The notes under the pieces were generated by a model, which did not search any database, was not told the DNA's origin, and worked only from the letters and a program-made list of their open reading frames with translations. Below are positions 50,323-58,922 of a DNA stretch of 64,000 bases, in pieces (position 1 is the first letter of the stretch; the number at the start of each line of letters is the position of its first letter). Source of the DNA: JAPLHP01 sp963720375 (GTDB taxonomy: Bacteria > Chloroflexota > Dehalococcoidia > UBA2247 > RBG-13-53-26); NCBI GenBank assembly GCA_963720375.1, contig CAVRFM010000019.1:62001-126000 (forward strand). The letters are read 5' to 3'. Position numbers and translations under genes: made by a program.

Positions 50323-51819
50323 TTACTGGTTAGCTTTTCTAGCACCCATTACGCGGGAGCAACCCCACAGCAGTCCGCCAACACCCACAAGGATGACACC
50401 TACCCCCGCGAGAATTAAGAAGGTGCCGTACTTATTGGCCTTGTTGGATTCCGCCTGGGCCTGGGCCTTCTGGGCATCTGCTAAAGCAGTGCCGTTGGCA
50501 GCTTGAGCGTCAAGCCAGTTGCTGGCGCCTGTGATCAGGCCGGTCACACCAGTCTCGACGGTACCAAGCAGCGCGGTCTGAGCATCTATCGCCGCCTGGT
50601 AACTAGTCTGAGCTGCATCAAACTGCGTCTTGGCGCCAACGAAGTCTCCAATCGCGTAAAGCCGTTGGCCTTCCTCTAAAGCAGCATCGCCTGTTGCAGC
50701 AGCGTTATCCGTGGCAGAACCAACCAGGATGTCACCCCCGCTGTCAATATTGAGTTCACTGTCACTCATGTACCAGCCGGGTAGATAATCCCAAACTTTT
50801 TCTGAAAGTGCGTCCGCTAGTCCATAAGACTGCGCTGCAGCAGCCTGGTCCGCGCCATAGACTACGAATTGCGCTCCGTAATTCACGTTAGTGATCTGCT
50901 GCCCGGCCGGAATCGCGTCGTAGAACGAATAGCGTGCCAAAACCGCCTGGTTCGGCGTCGGTGCAGTGGTGAGCGTCACTTCACCCGACATAACATCGAA
51001 GGAAAACGCTGTCGTGGCATCAATTTTCGTCTTGTCCGTCGCGTCCGCCAAATAGACCGTCGGAGTGCCTATCACCTCTCCGTAGCCGCTGGCCGGGCTA
51101 CGGGACACTGAGAACACCGTAGTGACCCCATCGCCCGCTCCCAGAAACTCATAGGAGCTGTAGTTGAAGCGCAACTGTGTAAGGACCGTAACCGCGGTTT
51201 TCAACTGGAACTCGCCCGTCCAAATGTCTAAGTCATATGCAGTGGCAGCTACTACTGACCACGGTGACCACACACTACCATCCCACGTGCTCTTCCACAC
51301 CTGGAGACTGGTATCCACTATCGGAGGGGTGTTCAATGTGTAAGTGTCATCACCAACACCAAATAGCGTCACCTCACCTATGACGGTCTCCACATTGTAG
51401 TTGCCCGTGTCCCGCTGGTACTCTACGCCGATATTGTACCCGTGTTCCACCAGGCCAACACTTGCAGCTGTAGGCACAGTAAACTGGACCGACATGTTAG
51501 CGGTCTCAGCAGCCGCCATGTTAACCTCAGTACCATAGTATCGAGTTCCCCAGTCAAACTGCACATAGGGCGTGGCCTTTATGTCTGAACCTGTCTGATT
51601 CACATAGACGAACTGGACTGTAGCAGTACTGTTCTCCGTGAAGGCTATCACAGTATCGCCATGGTAGAAGTCATCCGTGCCTTCAAAATATGCCCCGTCC
51701 CACTTCACCGACGGGCCCAGTACGGCAGCCTTAGTCGGCTTGGGAAACGCTACGAGAACAGCCGCTGCCAACATAAGACCGACCATCAGTATGAAAATAA
51801 TACTTTTTCGCTTGACCAC
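50323..51819 (-). CDS. Secreted membrane-anchored surface protein
   Basis: This 498-residue protein has an N-terminal signal peptide (VKRKS, then a hydrophobic core to about residue 31, cleavage perhaps after TKA) and one C-terminal membrane helix near 463-485 followed by a basic tail. The middle is beta-rich, low in Lys and Arg, and contains a segment DGVTTVFSVSRSP...VYLADATD of the type seen in phage and surface beta repeats. A helical stalk (residues 395-460, rich in Ala and Gln) precedes the membrane. GTG 51819 follows AAAGGAGGT by nine bases. It is likely a cell-surface protein. No known family is recognised. Confidence 0.75.
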   Translation of the reverse strand: MVKRKSIIFILMVGLMLAAAVLVAFPKPTKAAVLGPSVKWDGAYFEGTDDFYHGDTVIAFTENSTATVQFVYVNQTGSDIKATPYVQFDWGTRYYGTEVNMAAAETANMSVQFTVPTAASVGLVEHGYNIGVEYQRDTGNYNVETVIGEVTLFGVGDDTYTLNTPPIVDTSLQVWKSTWDGSVWSPWSVVAATAYDLDIWTGEFQLKTAVTVLTQLRFNYSSYEFLGAGDGVTTVFSVSRSPASGYGEVIGTPTVYLADATDKTKIDATTAFSFDVMSGEVTLTTAPTPNQAVLARYSFYDAIPAGQQITNVNYGAQFVVYGADQAAAAQSYGLADALSEKVWDYLPGWYMSDSELNIDSGGDILVGSATDNAAATGDAALEEGQRLYAIGDFVGAKTQFDAAQTSYQAAIDAQTALLGTVETGVTGLITGASNWLDAQAANGTALADAQKAQAQAESNKANKYGTFLILAGVGVILVGVGGLLWGCSRVMGARKANQ

Positions 51820-52157
51820 TTAGTTCTGACCTCCTTTACATGATTGCCAATAATATCCTAGATGGGCCGCCTACCACTCTTCAACAACCCAATACAAGAG
51901 AGGTGGTTGCTCAACCTACCCGCATTTATCACCCCCCTTCGCACCCAATTTCTGCCTCTGAGTTTAGAACACGAGTTTCCTTTTTGTCAAGAGGTATGCT
52001 ACAATTCCACCTTGCGATCGCCGGAGTGCAATAGTGGGATACCGATGATCTGTTGGATACTTTCTTATACGATCGACATATAATCAAACAAAATAGTTAC
52101 AAATTGAATTCATATGCGGGCAGATAGAAGGGCGAGGCCGCCAAGGAGATAACAGAC
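51820..52157. other. Divergent regulatory region before hisB
   Basis: This 338-base region lies between the surface-protein gene and hisB. It holds an extended -10 (TGC-TACAAT, 51997-52005) and a perfect TATAAT (52079-52084) with a poor -35 at 20 bases (TTGGAT). One of these may serve hisB. I see no gene. Confidence 0.45.
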
Positions 52158-52745
52158 ATGTCCAAGAGAATAGCAGTCATCAAGCGTGAAACCAAGGAGA
52201 CATGCATCAGTCTGGAGCTGGTCATCGATGGCAAGGGTGACTCCGAGATCACCACCGGCATAAGGATGTTTGACCATCTGCTGGCCCAACTCTCCCAGCA
52301 CGGAGCCTTTGACCTCAAGGTCTCCGCTACGGGGCCCGATCCCCATCACCTGGTAGAGGACGTGGCGCTCTGCCTGGGACGTGCCTTCAATCAGGCATTG
52401 GGTGAAAAGCAGGGCATTGTGAGGATGGCTCATGCCATAGTACCCATGGACGATGCCTTGGCACTGGTAGCAGTGGACATCAGCGGCAGGGGTTATGCCG
52501 TCATAGAGATCCCCTTCAATGAGAAGAATATCACCGATTTGCCTGCCAACCTGGTCTGCCATTTCCTGGAGAGCTTCGCCTCTGAAGGCAAGATCAACCT
52601 GCACACCAAGCTGCTCAGGGGCAGCAACGATCATCACAAGGCAGAGGCCACCTTCAAGGCACTGGCGCGGGCATTGGACGCAGCCACTCGCCTCGATGAC
52701 CGCATCAGGGGCAAAGTGCCCAGCACCAAAAGCATTATCGACTGA
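52158..52745 (+). CDS. hisB: Imidazoleglycerol-phosphate dehydratase
   Basis: This 195-residue HisB has the Mn-binding His clusters: RMFDHLLAQLSQHGAFD, DPHHLVEDVALCLG, CHFLESFASE and the final SNDHHKAEATFKALARALD. It dehydrates IGP in histidine synthesis. ATG 52158 is preceded by AAGGAG. It stands apart from hisZ-hisG and hisC. Confidence 0.95.
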   Translation: MSKRIAVIKRETKETCISLELVIDGKGDSEITTGIRMFDHLLAQLSQHGAFDLKVSATGPDPHHLVEDVALCLGRAFNQALGEKQGIVRMAHAIVPMDDALALVAVDISGRGYAVIEIPFNEKNITDLPANLVCHFLESFASEGKINLHTKLLRGSNDHHKAEATFKALARALDAATRLDDRIRGKVPSTKSIID

Positions 52746-52803
52746 TGCCTTGAAGCTCAGACCGGAAGCCACTCCCTACCACTCGCCGAACAACCATAAA
52801 GCA

Positions 52804-52839
52804 AAGAGCCATTGCTCTACCGGCAATGGCTCTTCTTGT
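52804..52839. terminator. Terminator between hisB and the SDR gene
   Basis: AAGAGCCATTGC pairs with GCAATGGCTCTT (12 bp, seven-base loop), then CTTGT. It serves hisB and, read backwards, the convergent SDR gene, where TTTGCTTT follows. Confidence 0.8.
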
Positions 52840-52854
52840 AAGCCAGGTACACCC

Positions 52855-53607
52855 TTATTGTGCTACAAAGCCTCCATCCAGTACCATCATGTGACCGGTA
52901 ACGAATGAAGCGGCGTCTGAACACAGCCAGGCAACCGCCTCGCCAACCTCCTCCGGCTTGCCCCAACGCTTCATCGGTGTAGGCTGGGGATCACCTATTT
53001 GTGGCTGCTTGCCCAGGCGCTTCGACATTCCGGTACGGATGCCACCCGGGCAGACAGCGTTTATACGAATATTGGATCTGGCATATTCCAGTGCCGCTGT
53101 GCGCGTCAGCTGCACCACACCACCCTTGGAAGCACAGTAGGCTGACAAGCCCTGAAGACCTACCAGCCCTCCTACTGAGGCCGTATTGACGATGACACCG
53201 CCACCCTGTTTCAGCATCTGCGGAATTTCATACTTCAGGCACAACCATACTCCCCTGAGGTTAACGCTGATTATGCGGTCCCAGTTATCTTCGGCACAGT
53301 CGGCCGTCGTCGACACGGTACCTTCAACACCAGCATTGTTGAAAGCGCAGTCCAGCCTGCCGTATGTCTCAACAACTTTGTCCACCAGCACCTTGACCTC
53401 TGCCGCTCGGGAAACATCGCATTGCACGAAGGTGGCTTCGCCTCCGGCTTCCCTGACAAGACGAACCGTCTCCAGCCCTTCGTCAACCAGTATGTCGGCT
53501 ATCACCACCCTTGCCTTTTCGCGGGCAAACACCAGCGCTGTCCCCCTGCCGATCCCAGAAGACCCGCCGGTTACCAGAGCAACCTTGCCTGTCAGTAATC
53601 CAGACAA
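52855..53607 (-). CDS. Short-chain dehydrogenase/reductase
   Basis: This is a 250-residue classical SDR: VTGGSSGIGRG, NNAGVEG, NTASVGG, YCASKGG as the YxxxK pair, and the C-terminus GHMMVLDGGF. It is similar to FabG-like and alcohol dehydrogenases of broad range. The substrate is unknown. It stands alone, convergent with hisB, with AAGGAGG before its ATG 53607. Confidence 0.88.
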   Translation of the reverse strand: MSGLLTGKVALVTGGSSGIGRGTALVFAREKARVVIADILVDEGLETVRLVREAGGEATFVQCDVSRAAEVKVLVDKVVETYGRLDCAFNNAGVEGTVSTTADCAEDNWDRIISVNLRGVWLCLKYEIPQMLKQGGGVIVNTASVGGLVGLQGLSAYCASKGGVVQLTRTAALEYARSNIRINAVCPGGIRTGMSKRLGKQPQIGDPQPTPMKRWGKPEEVGEAVAWLCSDAASFVTGHMMVLDGGFVAQ

Positions 53608-53840
53608 TTCCTTACCTCCTTCTTGGGTAGCCCATTTTGCCGAATAGCGTACCGCGCTCTGTAGCTAAGCCAAACAAGTCGCTTTTGGCTATCTTAACAA
53701 TACAACCGCGCAACACGCAACCCGATTCAATACTCCATCATGCTTCCAAATTCAGATCAGATCCACCTGGCAGGGAAGCCAAAAAGCTCATGCTGTGATA
53801 TTATCTGTTTTGCAGTCACGTTGTAACCCTGGGAACAATC

Positions 53841-54749
53841 ATGCAGATCACAGAGGTAGCCCGGAATACATTTCTCCTCACCTATACACCGGATACGCCT
53901 TTCTCCATTAATGAGATAGCATACCTGTTGGTTGAGGACCGGATATCAGTCTTGATTGAGCCCGGCTCTACAACTACAGCCTCCAGACTGCTCAGCAGTT
54001 TTAAAGAACTCGGCATCAACCCGGACAAGATCGCCTATATCATCCCTACTCACATCCATGTAGATCACGGAGGAGGATCAGGCTTCCTGTCCCAAAATCT
54101 CCCTAATGCCAGAGTGGTACTCCATCCGCGAGGGGCAGTACACATGACAGAGCCCTCAAAACTAATCAACAGCACCCGCCTCGTCTTCGGCGATGATTTT
54201 GAGAAATCATTCGGGCCCATCCTCGCCGTACCGGAGAAGCAGATACACGTAGCCGAAGACGGTGAGACAATTCGTCTGGGCAAGAGAGAACTGAAAATAC
54301 TCTTCTCTCCCGGGCATGCATCACATCACATCTCGATTCTGGACAGCTCAACCCAAGGCATCTTCTGCGGCGAAGCACTGGGGGTTATCCCGGATAATAT
54401 GCCGGATTTTCCTCTGCCGGCAGCAGTGCCGCCTTTTGATTTGCAGCTCTATCTGGCAACGATGGACAAGATAGCTCATCTCCGTCCCAAACTGCTCTTC
54501 TACTCCCATTGCGGAATGAGAACCAATGCGCAAAAGCTTATTGAGCAGGCAAAGATGAATGCCATCGCCTTCGGCCAGATTGTTCAGAATGCCCTTCAAG
54601 CAGGGGAAGATCCTCAGAAGATATGGCTGCGCCTGTCAAAATACGTTAAAGAACATTTCCCCGAAGCTGACCTTCCTGCGCAATACCAGCTGATTCTCTC
54701 AGGCTATCTCTCCTATTTCTCCAATCCCCAATCCAACTTCAGGAAATAA
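53841..54749 (+). CDS. Metallo-beta-lactamase-fold hydrolase
   Basis: This 302-residue protein has the metal motif THIHVDHGGG (HxHxDH) near residue 72, then SPGHASHHIS (second His), a likely bridging Asp near IFCGEALG, and YSHCG. Similar enzymes hydrolyse thioesters and lactones. It stands between the SDR and CoA-transferase genes; its 3' end overlaps the convergent CoA-transferase gene by 11 bases. A role in CoA-ester metabolism is possible but only by context. Confidence 0.85.
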   Translation: MQITEVARNTFLLTYTPDTPFSINEIAYLLVEDRISVLIEPGSTTTASRLLSSFKELGINPDKIAYIIPTHIHVDHGGGSGFLSQNLPNARVVLHPRGAVHMTEPSKLINSTRLVFGDDFEKSFGPILAVPEKQIHVAEDGETIRLGKRELKILFSPGHASHHISILDSSTQGIFCGEALGVIPDNMPDFPLPAAVPPFDLQLYLATMDKIAHLRPKLLFYSHCGMRTNAQKLIEQAKMNAIAFGQIVQNALQAGEDPQKIWLRLSKYVKEHFPEADLPAQYQLILSGYLSYFSNPQSNFRK

Positions 54750-55923
54750 CCCCCTCCGCAGCATACTGTTTCACTTCATCCTCCGACATACCCAGGAGAT
54801 GATGATAAACATAGTCATTGTCCTGACCCACAAGGGGAGCGGCCCTGTGAAAATGGGCCGGGGTATCATCCAGCTTGATCGGGCTTCCATCTGAGACTGT
54901 CTTGCCCATCACCGGGTGATCCAACTCCACAAAGAAACCCCTTGATCTCAGCTGCGGGTCTCCGGCCAGATCAGCCGCATTCTGCACCACCCCAGCCGCC
55001 ACGCCCACCTCCTGAAGCAGTTCCATCACCTCTTCAGCAGCGTGCTGCTTCGTCCACTCCTCCACCAGCACATCTAACCGGGCAGCATTCTGCCAACGAC
55101 CTGCTGGAGTGGCAAAATCATTATCCACAGCCCAGGAAGGATGACCCGAAACCCTGCAGAAAGCCTGCCATTCTTCCTCGGTGAATACAGCAATAGCACA
55201 CCACCTGTCATCACCCATACAGCGATAAACGCCGTGAGGTGCAACAATCTGGTAAGCCGAACAGTTGCCTGTAGGAGAGGCATTCCTGTGATTGGCCTGG
55301 TAATCCAGCAATGCTGTTCCCAGCAAACCGCTCATGCTCTCTAGCTCAGCCAGGTCTATATATTGTCCTTCGCCTGTTTTCCGCCGATGCTCCAAAGCTT
55401 CCAGAATGGCTAATACACCCATCAGACCAGCAACGTGGTCAGCATAGGAATAACCCAGACCCAAAGGAGGTTTACCGGGGTAGGTGGTCAGATGAGTAAT
55501 CCCACTCAAGGCCTGGATCGTAGCTCCGAACGCAACATAGTCTTTCCAGGGACCTGTCTGCCCCATCCCAGACATGCTGACCATGATCAGGTCGGGTCTT
55601 ACTTCCGTCAGTGTATCGTAGTCCAATCCCCAGTTCTTCATTACCCGGGGGCTGAAGTTCTCCACCAGTACGTCACTTACCCGAACCAGCTTCTTCACCA
55701 GCCCAATCCCCTGAGGTTTGGAGACATTCAAGGAAATGCCTAACTTGTTGCGATTCCAGGTATTGAAATACCCATTGATATTATGCTCTGTCTCCCCCAT
55801 GGTCACCCTGGACTGAACCTTGATCACCTCAGCACCATAATCCGCCAGCAACCTGGTGGCAAAGGGGCCAGCCAATACCCAGGTAAAATCGAGCACCCTT
55901 AAGTCTGACAATGCTCCCAACAT
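54739..55923 (-). CDS. CaiB/BaiF-type (family III) CoA-transferase
   Basis: The 394-residue protein has family III features: VLDFTWVLAGPFATRLLADYGAEVIK, NLGISLNVSKPQG, DVLVENFSPRVMKNWGLDY and RPDLIMVSMSGMGQTGP. The catalytic Asp is likely in the later ELES region (IDLAELE). These enzymes move CoA between organic acids. The start touches the stop of the upstream paralogue (TGATG), so both may form a heteromer, like BbsE/BbsF. Confidence 0.88.
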   Translation of the reverse strand: MLGALSDLRVLDFTWVLAGPFATRLLADYGAEVIKVQSRVTMGETEHNINGYFNTWNRNKLGISLNVSKPQGIGLVKKLVRVSDVLVENFSPRVMKNWGLDYDTLTEVRPDLIMVSMSGMGQTGPWKDYVAFGATIQALSGITHLTTYPGKPPLGLGYSYADHVAGLMGVLAILEALEHRRKTGEGQYIDLAELESMSGLLGTALLDYQANHRNASPTGNCSAYQIVAPHGVYRCMGDDRWCAIAVFTEEEWQAFCRVSGHPSWAVDNDFATPAGRWQNAARLDVLVEEWTKQHAAEEVMELLQEVGVAAGVVQNAADLAGDPQLRSRGFFVELDHPVMGKTVSDGSPIKLDDTPAHFHRAAPLVGQDNDYVYHHLLGMSEDEVKQYAAEGVIS

Positions 55924-57137
55924 CAGATAACACCACCAGAGATCAAACCGGCTATCTCTTCCGAGGACAACCCCAATTCTCTTCCGAATATCTCTTGATT
56001 ATGCTCACCAATGAGCGGAGCTCGCCTCCATACCCGCCAGGGAGTACGGCTAAACCTGTAAGGGGCACCAGGATAGCAAAAGAAAGCACCATGCTCAGGA
56101 TGAGCCACCTCTACAAAAAATCCCCGTTCCAAGAGGTGGGGATTATGACTCACCACCTTTATCGAATTCACCACTGCCCAGGGAAGCCGGAGCAATTGCC
56201 CGAGATCCATCAACTCCCTCGCCGTATGCCTTATGGCCCATCCCCCCAGAACCTGAATAATGTGATCCACCTCTCTGCTTCTTACTGTGGGGTCACACCA
56301 TCTCTCATCTTTCAAATCAGCAGCCATCCCCTCGCTGTCCAGCAACTCTACAAGGGTATCCCACTCCTGAAACAGAGTGAGTACTATATAGCCATTCTTA
56401 CAAGGGAATACGCGAAAGGCATTGTCCCAATGCAAGCTGCCTTGCCTTCCGGCCACTACTCCTTCATAGAGGTAACGCACATTGACATGTTCTATCATCC
56501 CGGCTACGCACTCATGCATAGAGACATCCACAAGCTGACCACGGCCCGCCGAATGCCTATGGTACAAGGCCATCAGGGTGCCAATTGCTCCAAAGACAGA
56601 AGCAATGAGATAGGCCTGCTCTCCATAGGCCTTCAGCGGCGGAGTATCCGAGTCACCAGAGACATACATCTGCCCCCCAAGCGCCAAAGCCACTAGATCA
56701 CATGATGCATAGTCCTTGTAGGGCCCCGTTTGACCGAAGTTGGTGATGGAAGTCATGATAAGGCGAGGGTTAAGCTCTTTAAGCGCTTCGTAATCCAGGG
56801 ATAGCTTCTTCAGATACCCGGGAAGAAAGGCCTCTACCACCACATCTGCAGTGCAAGCCAGCTTCCTGAATACCTTTTGTCCCTCACCGTGCTCCAAATT
56901 CAGAGTAATACCTCGCTTACTGGTGTTGTTGTACCAGAAAGAGAGGCTTGTCTCAGCGTTCGGTGCATCATTCAGGAAAGGGCCTAATCTTCTAGCCGGG
57001 TCACCCCCAGGAGGCTCAACCTTGATTACATCAGCCCCCATATCGGCCAGGAGCTTGCCGCAAAAGGATCCCTTCTCGCTGGTCAAATCCAGGATCCGCA
57101 GGCCTTCCAGAGCAGTTCGCGTTGACAATAATGACAT
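55923..57137 (-). CDS. CaiB/BaiF-type CoA-transferase, paralogue
   Basis: This 404-residue protein has the same fold and motifs: ILDLTSEKGSFCGKLLADMGADVIKVE, RGITLNLEHGEGQ, DVVVEAFLPGYLKKLSLDY, RLIMTSITNFGQTGPYKDY, and DVSMHECVAGM in the catalytic region. In this copy GSFCGK replaces the usual GPFCT loop. It is the first gene of a pair. Substrates are unknown. It lies just downstream of gltX on the same strand. Confidence 0.87.
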   Translation of the reverse strand: MSLLSTRTALEGLRILDLTSEKGSFCGKLLADMGADVIKVEPPGGDPARRLGPFLNDAPNAETSLSFWYNNTSKRGITLNLEHGEGQKVFRKLACTADVVVEAFLPGYLKKLSLDYEALKELNPRLIMTSITNFGQTGPYKDYASCDLVALALGGQMYVSGDSDTPPLKAYGEQAYLIASVFGAIGTLMALYHRHSAGRGQLVDVSMHECVAGMIEHVNVRYLYEGVVAGRQGSLHWDNAFRVFPCKNGYIVLTLFQEWDTLVELLDSEGMAADLKDERWCDPTVRSREVDHIIQVLGGWAIRHTARELMDLGQLLRLPWAVVNSIKVVSHNPHLLERGFFVEVAHPEHGAFFCYPGAPYRFSRTPWRVWRRAPLIGEHNQEIFGRELGLSSEEIAGLISGGVI

Positions 57138-57208
57138 GAAGGAATTCCGATGACTACGTGGATCTATAGTAGCATTGACCTTTCGATCTGCTGACGATCC
57201 CCGCGTGG

Positions 57209-58693
57209 CTAGAGGCCAGCGTTACTCTGCAACCGATCTATCGCTGCCTTAATCCGCCTGAGACACTTATCCCTGCCCAGCACTATCATGGTCTCAAAAA
57301 GGGGAGGGGTAGCGGTGCGACCAGTGATTGCCACACGAATAAGGCCAAAGAATTCTCCCGTCTTGATAGACAACTCCTCTGCTAAGGAACGAAGCGAGGA
57401 TTCCAGGTTAACCACATCAAACGGCTCCAGTGACTCCAACCTCAAGAGAACCATCCCCAGCAACTCACTGGCGCGCCCTCTGACCATGCCACCCTTCACC
57501 AGCAGATCCACAGGATAGTCCATCTCTTCCAGGAAGAAGAACCCGCCCACCTCAGCAAGCTCACAGAGCGTCTTCGCCCGTTCCTGCACCAGTGCCACAA
57601 CCTGACTCGCATATCCGATATCCAGCGGGCGCTTCACCTGAACCGGGAGATGCCTCTCGAAATAGGGCAAGGCCCGTTGAGCCAATTCAGCATGGCTCAG
57701 CTTGCGAATGTAGAAGCCATTCATCCACTGGAGCTTCTTTATGTCAAATACTGCAGCCGTCCTGCTGATGCGCTCCAGAGAGAAATCCTTGATCAAGTCC
57801 TCCCGGCCGATAATATCGGTCTTGTCATCCAGTGACCAGCCCAGGAGGGCCAGGAAGTTGACTATGGCCTCCGGTAGATAACCCTGGTCCCGATAGTCCA
57901 GCAGGGCCGTGGCACCATGGCGCTTGCTCAGTTTCGACTTATCCGGCCCCAGAATCATAGGCAAATGGGCATACAGGGGTGGTTCCCAGTCGAACGCGTT
58001 GTAGAGTAGAACATGCCTCGGGGTGGAGGAAAGCCACTCATCAGCCCGCATGACATGGGTAATTTTCATAAAATGATCATCGATGATATTGGCCAGGTGA
58101 TACGTCGGATAGCCGTCCGACTTCAGCAGCACCAGATCATCGAGCTCGCTGTTATCAAACGTTATGTTGCCGCGGATAAGGTCATGGAACGTCGTCTGTC
58201 CGCCAAGCGGCACCTTGAAGCGTATCACAGGCGCAACGCCTTCAGATTCGAACTGTGCCTGTTCCTCCGGGCTCAGGTCACGGCAGTGGCGGTCGTAGCT
58301 GCGCATCGATTCCTTGCGCTCCGCCGTCACAGCGCGCATCTGGGCCAGGCGCTCCGATGTACAATAGCATTTGTAAGCGCGCCCGCCCTCCAGCAATTGC
58401 TGCGCATACTTCTGGTACAGATCCCGCCGCTCCGACTGGAAATACGGCCCGTAATCGCCGCCAATCTCCGGCCCCTCATCCCAGTCAATGTCCAACCAGC
58501 GCAAGCTGTCAAGTATCGCCTCCACCGCGCCCTCTACCTTGCGCGACTGATCGGTGTCCTCAATGCGGACGATGAACTTGCCGCCAGTGTGCCTGGCGAA
58601 CAGCCAGTTGAACAGGGCGGTCCTGATGTTTCCGATATGCGGGTATCCGGTTGGGCTGGGAGCATATCGCACCCGGACGCTTTCGGTACTCAT
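57209..58693 (-). CDS. gltX: Glutamyl-tRNA synthetase
   Basis: This 494-residue class I synthetase has the HIGH motif in YAPSPTGYPHIGNIRTALFNW and KLSKRHG near residue 255. It lacks the four zinc cysteines of some forms. It charges tRNA-Glu. A separate GlnRS is divergent from it, so it is probably a discriminating enzyme. ATG 58693 is directly preceded by AGGGAGC. Confidence 0.94.
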   Translation of the reverse strand: MSTESVRVRYAPSPTGYPHIGNIRTALFNWLFARHTGGKFIVRIEDTDQSRKVEGAVEAILDSLRWLDIDWDEGPEIGGDYGPYFQSERRDLYQKYAQQLLEGGRAYKCYCTSERLAQMRAVTAERKESMRSYDRHCRDLSPEEQAQFESEGVAPVIRFKVPLGGQTTFHDLIRGNITFDNSELDDLVLLKSDGYPTYHLANIIDDHFMKITHVMRADEWLSSTPRHVLLYNAFDWEPPLYAHLPMILGPDKSKLSKRHGATALLDYRDQGYLPEAIVNFLALLGWSLDDKTDIIGREDLIKDFSLERISRTAAVFDIKKLQWMNGFYIRKLSHAELAQRALPYFERHLPVQVKRPLDIGYASQVVALVQERAKTLCELAEVGGFFFLEEMDYPVDLLVKGGMVRGRASELLGMVLLRLESLEPFDVVNLESSLRSLAEELSIKTGEFFGLIRVAITGRTATPPLFETMIVLGRDKCLRRIKAAIDRLQSNAGL

Positions 58694-58808
58694 GGCTCCC
58701 TGTCGATACAGTTATTTGATATAAGAACAGCGACTTCCATCGATCGTCTCCATTCTAACATCATCAGCATTGAGCGTCTATTCGAGAGTCATTCAATCGA
58801 TCCGATCA

Positions 58809-58837
58809 TTGACAAAGCCTAACAGAAATTGTACTTT
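58809..58837 (+). promoter_or_regulatory. Promoter-like boxes before glnS
   Basis: A perfect TTGACA (58809-58814) is followed after 17 bases by TACTTT, a weak -10. A second TTGACA lies at 58840-58845 without a clear -10. The boxes are about 80-115 bases before ATG 58923. Confidence 0.4.
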
Positions 58838-58922
58838 AGTTGACATTTAAACTGATAGTCAGGGCAAAGCTACTTCAATTCCAGAGGATCAGCACAGAAT
58901 TGGTTATTGCAGGGGAAATGAT

